DNA of 64,000 nt from Cheilinus undulatus. Taxonomy: Eukaryota > Chordata > Actinopteri > Labriformes > Labridae. Below the pieces are notes generated by a model. The model worked only from the letters and a program-made list of their open reading frames with translations, did no database searches and was not told the DNA's origin. Both the position numbers and the translations under genes were made by a program. The DNA lies in contig NC_054879.1 in NCBI RefSeq assembly GCF_018320785.1, positions 47,442,198 to 47,506,197 of the forward strand. The letters are read 5' to 3'. This document shows positions 49,540 through 60,500 of the stretch, piece by piece; the first letter of the stretch is position 1; the number at the start of each line of letters is the position of its first letter.

Positions 49540-50420
49540 GCAAAAGTGGTCAGACACAGCAAACACTGGGAGAAAGGTGGCTAACAAGGGCAGAATGTGG
49601 CAAAAATGGGTGGGAAGTGACTAAAATTAAGTTGAAGCTGGCAAAAAAGTGTCAAAAAGGTGGTAAAAATCAGAAAGAAATGTGGGAAAATGGGTAAAAA
49701 GTGCTATTTAATTGCTAAAGGCAGCTTAAATGGGGAAAAATTGGCAAACACTGGGGGTAAAGTGGCAAAAAAAATGAGTTGCAGGTTGTAGGTGGCAAAA
49801 TCAGAAAAAAGGTGGGAATAAAATGGAATCTAACTGCAAAAGGTAATCTAATGGGTGAGAAATGGCAAAAATAAGTAAAAGGGGGCAAAAAAAAGCAAAA
49901 TGCAGGATAAAAGGGTCAAAAAGGGTGAAAAGTGACAAAAAGAAATGGCAAAAATTCAGCAAACACTGTGAAAAAGGGCAAAAATGGTCAGAAAGCAACA
50001 GAAATGAGGAGGAAAAGGGTCAGAAAGTAGCAAAAAATAGTCCAAAAGTGGCAAAAAATATGAGTGAAAAGTGACTAACATGGGCAAAAAGCAGTCAAGA
50101 GTGCCAAAATGGGCAAAAAAAGTAGGAAAAAGTGATATTTAATGGCAAAAGGTATCTGAAATGGGCATAAATGGGATTAAAGTGGCAAAGATTTGGGGGA
50201 AAAAAGCAAAAATGAACAAAGAGGTAGGAAAAAAATGATGTTTAATGGCAAAAGATAGCTTAAATGGGCAAAATGCAATAAAAGTGGCATAAATTGGGGG
50301 AAAAGTGGCAAAAATGGGCAAAAAGTTTGAAAAGGGTGATATTTAATGGCAAAACGTATCTTAAATGGGCAAAAATGTGATAAAAGTAGCAAAAAGTGAG
50401 GAAAAAGTCGTATTTAATGG
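49540..50420 (-). repeat. GCCA-type minisatellite array, intronic
   Basis: Purine-rich AAAATGGCAAAAATGGG-like units with TTAATGGCAAAAGGTAGCTT modules. It continues directly into the array at the start of copy 2, so the duplication junction lies inside homologous repeats. Confidence 0.8.
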
Positions 50421-52535
50421 CAAAAGGTAGCTTAAATGTGCAAAAATGGGATTAAAGTGGCAAAAATGGGCAAAAAAGTAGGAAAAAGGTGGAATTTAAT
50501 GGCAAAAGGTAGCTTAAATGGGCAAAAATATGATAAAATTGGCAAAAAGTGGGGAAAAAAGTATGAGAAAAGTGGTATTTAATGGCAAAAGGTAGCTTGC
50601 ATGGGCAAAAATGTAATAAAAGTTGCATGAATTAGGGAAAAAGTGGCAAAAAAGGGCAAAAAAGTAGAAAAAAGTGATATTTGATGGCAAAAGGTAGCTT
50701 AAATGGGCAAAAATATGTTAAAAATGGCAAAAAGTGGGGAAAAAAGTATGAAAAGAGTGGTAGTTAATGGCAAAAGGTAGCTTAAATGTGCAAAAATGGG
50801 ATTAAAGTGGCAAAAATGGGCAAAAGAAGTAGGAGAAAGGTGGAATTTAATGGCAAAAGGTAGCATAAATGGGCAAAAATATGATAAAAATGGCAAAAAG
50901 TGGGAAAAAATATGAAAAGAGTGGTAGTTAATGGCAAAAGGTAGCTTAAATGTGCAAAAATGGGATTAAAAGTGGCAAAAATGGGCAAAAAAGTAGGAAA
51001 AAGGTGGAATTTAATGGCAAAAGGTAGCTTAAATGGGCAAAAATATGATAAAAATGGCAAAAAGTGGGGAAAAAAGTATGAAAAAAGTGGTATTTAATGG
51101 CAAAAGGTAGCTTAAATGGGCAAAAATATGATAAAATTGGCAAAAAGTGGGGAAAAAAGTATGAGAAAAGTGGTATTTAATGGCAAAAGGTAGCTTGCAT
51201 GGGCAAAAATGTAATAAAAGTTGCATGAATAAGGGAAAAAGTGGCAAAAAAGGGCAAAAAAGTAGAAAAAAGTGATATTTGATGGCAAAAGGTAGCTTAA
51301 ATGGGCAAAAATATGTTAAAAATGGCAAAAAGTGGGGAAAAAAGTATGAAAAGAGTGGTAGTTAATGGCAAAAGGTAGCTTAAATGTGCAAAAATGGGAT
51401 TAAAGTGGCAAAAATGGGCAAAAGAAGTAGGAGAAAGGTGGAATTTAATGGCAAAAGGTAGCTTAAATGGGCAAAAATATGATAAAAATGGCAAAAAGTG
51501 GGAAAAAAGTATGAAAAGAGTGGTAGTTAATGGCAAAAGGTAGCTTAAATGTGCAAAAATGGGATTAAAAGTGGCAAAAATGGGCAAAAAAGTAGGAAAA
51601 AGGTGGAATTTAATGGCAAAAGGTAGCTTAAATGGGCAAAAATATGATAAAAATGGCAAGAAGTGGGGAAAAAAGTAAGAAAAAAGTGGTATTTAATGGC
51701 AAAAGGTAGCTTGCATGGGCAGAAATGTAATAAAAGTTGCATGAATTAGGGAAAAAGTGGCAAAAAAGTAGAAAAAAGTAGAAAAAAGTGATATTTGATG
51801 GCAAAAGGTAGCTTAAATGGGCAAAAATATGATAAAAATGGCAAAAAGTGGGAAAAAAGTATGAAAAGAGTGGTAGTTAATGGCAAAAGGTAGCTTAAAT
51901 GTGCAAAAATGGGATTAAAGTGGCAAAAATGTGCAAAAAAAGTAGGAAAAAGTGATATTTGATGGCAAAAGGTAGCTTAAATGGGCAAAAATGATAAAAA
52001 TGGCAAAAAGTGGGCAAAAAAGTTTGAAAAGAGTGGTAGTTAATGGCAAAAGGTAGCTTACATGGGCAAAAAATGTAATAAAAGTTGCATGAATTAGGGA
52101 AAAAGTGGCAAAAAAGGGCAAAAAAGTAGAAAAAAGTGATATTTGATGGCAAAAGGTAGCTTAAATGGGCAAAAATATGATAAAAATGGCAAAAATGGGC
52201 AAAAAAGTAGGAAAAAGGTGATATTAATGGCAAAAGGTAGCTGAAATGGATGAAAAGTGGCAAAAATTGTGAGTAAGTAAATTTAAAAGTTTTCCTTCTT
52301 CAGATTTTATGGGGAATAATATTTAAAATGAAGACATAAAAGAGCCACATGCGGCTCCAGAGAAACACTGGTGTGTAGAAATCCACTTGAGCGAAGAGGA
52401 AGATCAGCCCTGCAGTTAAAAATAAATATACTTCCGTTACATTTCTGCTGTGAGGAGATAATTCAAACATGCTAGTTCTGCATATTTACAGCAGGGTTAT
52501 CTCTGTGGGTTAACTGAGGCAGCCTCCCAAATTGA

Positions 52536-52762
52536 TGACGTCACTCGTAACCCGGTAAGTTTCATTTCTTCGGGTTTGGCACTAGAATTGCTGAGTCAAA
52601 GGCGGTTCGGCGTTTCCTCCAGTAAGTTTCATTTCATACGAACCGGTTCTGATTTTACTTTGGTTTTATTTCAGTGGAAACCGAAACAGACCCGTGATAC
52701 TACCTGAAAATGCGTGTGGTTTTAGGGGCTGGGCATCAGCAGTCTTTATAAACCGGAGGGTT
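52536..52762 (+). promoter_or_regulatory. Interferon-type promoter, copy 2
   Basis: The same motifs as copy 1 and in the same order: CRE 52536-52543, ISRE-type GAAACCGAAAC 52677-52687, TATA 52755-52762. This is the copy nearer the coding exons. Confidence 0.6.
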
Positions 52763-52783
52763 GGTGAGAGGAAGGTTTTTTGA

Positions 52784-52846
52784 ACTTCACATCAGCACAG
52801 ATGATGATGATGATGATGATGCGAGTCTTCGACTAACATGACCACG
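52784..52846 (+). other. Non-coding first exon of sacsin-like gene, copy 2
   Basis: Identical layout to copy 1, with (ATG)7 at 52801-52821 and donor GTAAGC after 52846. Splicing to the acceptor at 57530 would place a second upstream frame (ATG at 52838, MTTGFGSKLL then stop at 57552-57554) across the junction. Confidence 0.55.
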
Positions 52847-55282
52847 GTAAGCCTCGTTTAATACTGCCTGGGGTAATTCAGAGTCTTATCTTATCGTGTT
52901 GTCATTAGTTTTCTTGGGAAAATGATATTTCACGAGTAAAAAGTAGATAAAAACTTTCATTATTTCACACATTTGTTGCTTTATTGTACACCGAGGATGA
53001 GGAAGGAGGCTAGCATGAAAACAAGCATTTATTTATTGCATTTCCTACTGTGGAGTTTGGCCGGTGTTCTGGCAGATTTTGCTCCCGATCCGAAATTGAT
53101 ACTTTGTGGTTCTGCGCAGCTCCGACGCCGTCAGCGCCACGCCACGAGGGTAGTAGATTAGTCGCAAAATCTGACAAGGAAGCAAAATCTGAAAGAACAC
53201 CGCCACAAACTAGACGATTTTAAAATCTAAAACGGCTTTAAAACCGTGTGAAACCACAGATATGAGAGCAGTTTCCAAAGGTTTTTCATTTGTAATCCTC
53301 TGAACGCACACACTAGACTGTCAGATCACTGGAGACCACACACCTGCCGTCACCCTCGATGATCACGTGACTTCAGAATTAAAAACTAACACATGGATGT
53401 CTGTCATAAGCTTTGTGCAAAAATACAAAACAAACAAAAAACTAAATTAAAGGTGGCAAAAGTGGTCAGACACAGCAAACACTGGGAGAAAGGTGGCTAA
53501 CAAGGGCAGAATGTGGCAAAAATGGGTGGGAAGTGACTAAAATTAAGTTGAAGCTGGCAAAAAAGTGTCAAAAAGGTGGTAAAAATCAGAAAGAAATGTG
53601 GGAAAATGGGTAAAAAGTGCTATTTAATTGCTAAAGGCAGCTTAAATGGGGAAAAATTGGCAAACACTGGGGGTAAAGTGGCAAAAAAAATGAGTTGCAG
53701 GTTGTAGGTGGCAAAATCAGAAAAAAGGTGGGAATAAAATGGAATCTAACTGCAAAAGGTAATCTAATGGGTGAGAAATGGCAAAAATAAGTAAAAGGGG
53801 GCAAAAAAAAGCAAAATGCAGGATAAAAGGGTCAAAAAGGGTGAAAAGTGACAAAAAGAAATGGCAAAAATTCAGCAAACACTGTGAAAAAGGGCAAAAA
53901 TGGTCAGAAAGCAACAGAAATGAGGAGGAAAAGGGTCAGAAAGTAGCAAAAAATAGTCCAAAAGTGGCAAAAAATATGAGTGAAAAGTGACTAACATGGG
54001 CAAAAAGCAGTCAAGAGTGCCAAAATGGGCAAAAAAAGTAGGAAAAAGTGATATTTAATGGCAAAAGGTATCTGAAATGGGCATAAATGGGATTAAAGTG
54101 GCAAAGATTTGGGGGAAAAAAGCAAAAATGAACAAAGAGGTAGGAAAAAAATGATGTTTAATGGCAAAAGATAGCTTAAATGGGCAAAATGCAATAAAAG
54201 TGGCATAAATTGGGGGAAAAGTGGCAAAAATGGGCAAAAAGTTTGAAAAGGGTGATATTTAATGGCAAAACGTATCTTAAATGGGCAAAAATGTGATAAA
54301 AGTAGCAAAAAGTGAGGAAAAAGTCGTATTTAATGGCAAAAGGTAGCTTAAACGGACAAAAAATTGATAAAAATGGAAAAAAGTAGGATAAAAGTGGTAT
54401 TTAATGGATGAAAAGTGGCAAAAATTGTGAATGAGGTGGGCGGCCTGATGGTCCTAGGCCCACCCACTTTTCAGACATGCCCACCCTAAACTTTTCTTTG
54501 AAAAATAATAATAATAGGCTATAGCCTATATAAATATTGTAATTTTGTCATGAATTACTCAAAAGCAGCTAAATACTTAACTTTGTGCAAAATAAATAGG
54601 TGAATAAATAAATGAAAAATCTACTTATGTTTATTTTTGATGCGCCTGCTGCAGAAAAGCATGTAAAATCGCCCATCGACGGAGAGCGTCTCTCTCCCTC
54701 ACTCTCTCGCTGAGCGACAGCTGTCAGTCAAACCTGCCGTGTTTCAGCACCAAGGACAGCTCATCTAACCACTCTCAGCATAAACATTAACTTTCACAAC
54801 ACAAAAACCCGCTTATTCAGTTGAAATATTATTTATGAAACTGTACCTGTCACCTCATTTAATATTCAGTAGATATTACTCTTGTTATCCAATCAGAGCT
54901 TGTCTGCTAAAATGAAACTTTTCCACCAGCTGACAGCCCGAGTAAACTTCCACGTCTATGGTCTGATCATGGAGGGCCCTCTGTCTCTCACCTTAATGCC
55001 TTTTTATTAAAAGATCTGTGGACTGCTTCCATCTTTGAGGCTCTGCATTTTAATGGCATTGAGAGAAAAATGAACACAGCAGCACAGCGTTTACTCCTTG
55101 TCATTTTTTCGCAGTGACGGTGGAACAACAATCCCTGTCTTTAACCAAGCAACTATGAACTGTACCATTTAAGATACACGTACAGTTTTGAGGATATCTT
55201 TAAGATCAAGATGTTGTAGTTTGACGACCATAGCTGATAAGTTGTTAAAAGGCTGCACTGTGGAGCTGTGCGCATTTGTCTG

Positions 55283-56324
55283 CACTGTAAGACAAAATTA
55301 GTTGAGCTTACTTAAAAAACAAAAGGAAACTCGTTGCCACAAAAATAACATGTAAAATACTCTTGACTTTGTGAGTTAGAAAAACGTGTTTGTTTTTAGT
55401 GTGCAGTGCTTTTTCTACATGAACTATTTAAGTATTCACTACGAGTTTAAAATCAATTGTTTTAAGTTCTCAAAACTGAGATTCAAATGTTAATTTAAGT
55501 TTGCAGGACTTAGGCGAAATCAACTACTTTGAGTGTGCAATACTTAATATTTTTAGTGCACTGCAAACATCGATAAGTTCATAGAACTCAAAATATCTTT
55601 GGTAACTGATTACCTTAGAACATCAGATAGTACTCTCTGTAGAAGTTTTTTAAAGTTATTATTTCACCTAAGATGGACTATCTTATGCCACCATTTGCAA
55701 CAAGCTGTTAGTGACCCACCAAACCAGCAGGTGATATTTCAGTAATGTCAGTGTGCTATCCAGCATTCACTGACTTTCACAACAGTGGCATCGTCCCCTA
55801 TAGGTGGGACGTCTTTAATTGAGACAGCAGCTTCACTCATGGTGCATTTTATTTATTTATCTTATTTAACCTTTATTCAACAAGGAGAAAACCTCATTGA
55901 GATTAAAAATCTTTTTTTCAAAAGTGTCCTGGCCTAGACAGCAGCAGCAAACAGACTGCATAAAGGTTTAGTGCCCAAAGGCATTCTGGGAAAACTGCAG
56001 ATTTGCCATAACTCAAATAATATGAGTTATAACAAAAATACTTTGTTTGAGTACTGTTCACTTAAAACTAAAATGAATTCTATCTGCTCATAGAAATAGA
56101 GTTGATATCGCTGTTTGGATTTTTAAGTTAACACAACTTAATTTTACCTCCTTTTTACCTGATTTGTTTAAACCAAGTAAACTAAAGTATATTGAGCCCT
56201 TTAGCTGTTATGGCCAAGAAGTACAAGTTACTTGTTTATGGTAAGTATTTAGAACAGGTTACAAGGAACTGAGTAATTTCAACTCAATTTTTATGAGTAA
56301 AATGGATGTTGGGTTTTACAGTGT
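55283..56324. mobile_element. Possible DNA transposon with CACTGTAA ends
   Basis: Starts GCACTGTAAGACAAAATTAG and ends GGGTTTTACAGTG, weak inverted termini. The interior has repeated AACTCAA/AAGTTA-type motifs of both orientations. No target duplication could be confirmed. Confidence 0.4.
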
Positions 56325-56670
56325 GCTCCACAGGAGCACAAAAGTCCTGCACTCGGACCTTACACACTGAGTCCATTGCGTTTGCATTGGCCTTGACTGC
56401 GAAAATTTGTATAATGTGGCAAATAGTTTTATACTGTGAGCCTGTGTCTGTCACTCCTTTAAAATCCCGCTGGATCCGTCCTGACACAGAGCTTCATACA
56501 GCACATGCTCATGCATCATAGCACTGAGACAAGCTGGAGAACAACTTTTAAATTCTGTCTCTGTTAGGACCTGTGAGTAGGCTACAAACATAAGCCTTTA
56601 TATGTTATATTTTCATGACTGATAGCCACATAATACACGGGAAAACCACGGTGTTTAAAGTGAGGCTTTT

Positions 56671-56694
56671 AGAGAGAGAGAGAGAGAGAGAGAG
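56671..56694. repeat. (AG)n microsatellite
   Basis: Twelve AG units. The surrounding intron 56325-57476 shows no gene or repeat that I recognise. Confidence 0.9.
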
Positions 56695-57476
56695 GGTGGG
56701 GGTGAGCGAGCAAGAGAGAATAAAGCAACAGGCGCTGATCTGAATCATCATTCACCCATCTCTCTGTTATATTTCCATGGTTGATATCCACATGATAAAT
56801 GAGCAAACTTTGGTGTTTAAAGTGAGGTTTCAGTGGTGAGCAAGCGAGATGGAAGCAGCACCTTAGACACATGAAATTTCGCATAAAATTGAACCTATTC
56901 CGGAAAAAAAAAAAAAGGGAAATAAAACGACAATTTCGGCATCAGTGTGCAGACATGATTAGAACAACATGAAACAGGCTCATTCTGCAAACGCCTTAAC
57001 ACTCTGCATGCCGACCTGTGTACTGAGACACCTGCAGCAGCCTCTCTGTGTGCTGTCAGCACGGAGTTGGACATGCTTTCATTAATCTACGATGTTGAGG
57101 TCAGTGAGAGAGCCCACTGGCTACAAGATTTTTAATAGATTAGATAACCTCCTTGATAGTCCATGTGTGCAAAATGGTAAAGGTCTATGGACCTGTCTGT
57201 GTGTGTGTGCGCTGAAACGCAGACTCATCCTCGTGAGCGGTGGAGCATCTACCAGGAAGCCGTAAAAGTTTTATTTTGAAGGTTGTACCTGTGATGCTTG
57301 GTGTGCTTCCTGTATTTAAGGTGCTCTTCCTCTTAGTGTTCGCAACGCAGAAGAAGACCACAAGTCTGTTGTGCCTTGCCTAAATCACACTACCTAAAAA
57401 GACATTTTTTCAGTGCTGACACCTCCTTTTCTTATTATCTCTGGGTTTATTAGGGTCCAGTCTCTAGTCGTAATTT

Positions 57477-57477
57477 A

Positions 57478-57521
<44 letters not shown>
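57477..57521. repeat. (TTA)n microsatellite at a splice acceptor
   Basis: About 15 TTA units end 9 bp before the AG of the acceptor at 57529-57530. They therefore replace the usual C/T-rich tract of this splice site. Confidence 0.9.
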
Positions 57522-57522
<1 letters not shown>

Positions 57523-57581
57523 TTCTCCAGGGCTTCGGTTCGAAACTTCTGTGAGCCTCTACAGGACCAGAGCCAGGAAGG

Positions 57582-60500
57582 ATGACGTCAAAGGCGAAGA
57601 AAAAGTCTCGGTGAGATGAACACCTTGGTGTGTGGGTTTGATGAAGGGGCATGGTTTTGGTTTAGGCAGTTTTTGTAAACTTGATTAAACACCTTAAACA
57701 TATTTATATGGCTCCTAAAATATAATTCAGCATGTTATGGTTTGCAATTCTAAGCATTGAGCCTTTTTATTTCATATTTTTTTTCAATTAGGAATCTAAA
57801 AGTTAGTCTACTTTCTAATAAATGGACTAAATGTTGAGGGCTGAATGACTATCTTAAAAATAACTCTGCTCTTATATTTTTTGAAGGCTTTATCTGAGTT
57901 AATATTGACTTTACTGTCTTATTCTTTCCCCTCAACGTTGTTTAGAACGTCCTTCGGGGCAACAGCACCACCCTTCATTGACTACCTGCAAGATATCCTG
58001 CGTCGATATCCTGAAGGTGGACAAATTCTCAAGGTCAGTACAATGGTCTGTTAGATTCTGGTCATTTTTACCACTTCATTTCTCATTTATAGATCAGAGG
58101 GTCTGAGAGGAAGGAGAGGAGGATCAGGGGCCTCACTGATAAAACACTGCGTAGGATCCATACTAAAAGTATACGTGTGCCCAAAAGCGGAAAATGGCGT
58201 GCGCCAAAAATAATAATCTGATTTACAAAACCGTGGGTGTGCGCACTTGCAAGCACTTTTCCCTTTATAGATCACAGTCCACCTGGAAGATTGCGCAGGT
58301 GGATTCATCTCACACCCCGCCCTCTACACACCCACGTTTTACCATGAATGGTCAACGCAAAGTACCTCAGGAATGTTTTTTAAATAAGCCGCTGATCGAC
58401 GGCATTTTACGCTCGTACAAGACTGCAGAGACGACAAGGAAAAGGAATTTCACGGAGACCGAAATAGAGGTGCTTGTGGGTAAGGTGGAGGCCAGAAAAA
58501 TGATTTTATTTGGTGGTCACAGTAGTGGCATCAATAATAAATGCAGAACAAGCAAGTGGCAGCACGTCGTCACTGCTGTAAATAGTGTGAGTGCCACAGA
58601 GTGACCTGCAGTCAGTTCCCTACGCTGCTGTGCGTAGGGATGAATGAGTCGTGTTGACCCAGGCCACCGTGCCACTAAATTTGTCAAAACCATGTTTGAG
58701 GTACAAATAATTTGTACATTGATTGTATGCACTTTTTTTGGTTCACAAAGACAAATTCATTTTCACTTGGAGCCCTTATGGCAACGTGAGTGCAGTCAAG
58801 TGCGCCGATTACATTTGGGAAATCGGACATTGCTGCAAATTGCCTTTTAATGTTGGCCTGTTCACCCACAGCGTAAGAAAAACCTGATATATCGACTGGT
58901 CACGTTTATGATGCCATCCAAAACAGCTGGCATTAGTGTGCTGAGGGATGGCTGCCATATCCCAGACCTAAGGACAGAATTTAACTGTATTATATCAGAC
59001 CCAAAAGGGACTTTAGACAGAAAATGTAAAATTGTATGTTGTTAATCATATCAAACACAGACCTGTTGGCTAATTCCCGCTGGAAGGAGCTGGTTGCCAG
59101 AAACCCCAGAGTGGTCAGCACCTGTATACACCAGGATGGCACGGTTCTGGCAGGTGGTTCTGTCTAACACTGGGCCCAGTTCAGCACTAAGATCCTAGAG
59201 CACTGCTCTGGGGAATCTAAATCGGCTTATTAGCCAGTCATCATCATGGGCCAGGAAATCTTCATGGTCCCTAAAGACCCTCTCCATCCTGATCCTACCA
59301 TTTGCATGATCTTCCAGCAGTGCCAGCGCATCCATTGTGCAGCATTATGCACGAGTGTCACTGCACTATTTATATGCTTACTCAGCAATTAGACTGATCG
59401 TTACACACCTTGTCACAAGTAATACTAATCAATCAGTGCTATCCATCGCGCTTCATCATTTGAAGATGCAAGTATGATATATGAACATTGTGCATGCAGT
59501 AGTAGGCCTAATGGCTCATGAAAGGAACACATCTACAACACTGCAGACTTGGATGTTTATGATTATGCGGGTCTTTAAGTCTGATATGTGTGACATTAAA
59601 TGTATGAGATGAAACTGGCTTCAATTCACCACCTCACCATCTGTGCCACAAGTTTCCCCCATCTCCAAAATGTTTGTGCGCAAGGATCAAAGTTGACGTA
59701 GCGGTGCGCACATTCTCCTGCCAAGTTTATTTTTATAAATCACAACCTTTGCGTGGAAAGTGGCGTGTGCCACTTTCAAGCCCCTTTTTTTGCGTAAGCA
59801 AGCTTTATAAATGAGGCCCCTGGTGATCTCTGTCTTTCTCTGTGTGTAAACTGTCAGTGCCTGAAGAAAAGGTGAAGAAGTAAAAATGTTGTCTTTATCA
59901 GGAAACATGATGTAACCAGGTAGAGAGGAATCCTTTAAATCGTTTTCTTTGTTTAACATCAATAAAGATAACACAAGAAAACAGCAGATTTTATGAGGCA
60001 CTTGTATTCATCTGTGAAAACATGAGAAAAGGCTTTTTACTGGTTAAACCAGTGATAACGCGTGGCTGTTGAGCCACATCTGGCTCTTTTGGGATGATTT
60101 GTGTTTCTTTCATCTCTTAATTTGAAATATTATTCTCCCTCAGAAATTATCCATTGCAACTCACATTAATCAGTGTGTTTCCTGCACTAATATATATTTG
60201 TCAGACTTTATTTTTAGTCTGTATATTTCCACTGCCCTTATTTGCTATTTTTGCCAATTTTGTTCCATTTTTTGACATTTCTAATCCATTTTTACAACTT
60301 TAAGCCCACTTTTGCCACTTTTTTTTGCCAATTCTTGCCATTTTTACCAGCTTTAGCCTCTTTTATTTATTTGCCCATTTAAGCTGCCTTTTGCCAATAA
60401 ATACCACTTTCCCCATGTTTGCCACGCTTTGCTGCTTTTCCCCTGTTTAAGTAACTTTTCACTCCTTTTTAACCATGTTTCTGCTGCTTTTTTTGCCACC

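Larger units (their letters stand above)
46508..50420. repeat. Tandem segmental duplication, copy 1
   Basis: Each base has a near-identical counterpart 3913-3921 bp downstream. The copy includes most of the family B array, about 1.1 kb of unique sequence with a promoter and first exon, and a second GCCA-type array (about 49540-50420). Visible differences are a 7-bp gain in copy 2 near 51017, a few substitutions and several single-base indels near 49190-49290 and 49510. Confidence 0.92.
50421..54340. repeat. Tandem segmental duplication, copy 2
   Basis: Near-identical to 46508-50420. Compared with copy 1, the stretch 53115-53206 lacks single bases, mostly in short runs (for example GCGCAGCTCCGACG for GCGCAAGCTCCCGACG). 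After about 54340 the sequence leaves the repeat. The region 54420-55280 is ordinary intronic sequence with nothing I recognise. Confidence 0.92.
58125..59822. mobile_element. PIF/Harbinger DNA transposon relic
   Basis: Ends CAGGGGCCTCACTGATAAA and TTTATAAATGAGGCCCCTG are inverted repeats. The interior carries remnants of both typical Harbinger genes on opposite strands: a Myb-like gene on + and the DDE transposase on -. Target duplication not clear. Confidence 0.8.

Noticed and set aside
46786-52263. Many 60-122-codon minus-strand frames with repeated [15 protein letters not shown]-like peptides
   Set aside because: They follow the period of the minisatellite, change frame between modules, and appear wherever the same array occurs. 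No start context, splice sites or protein family supports them.
46508-54340. CRISPR-like or satellite array
   Set aside because: Repeats are degenerate, lack regular unique spacers and belong to a eukaryotic transposon. The duplication is segmental.
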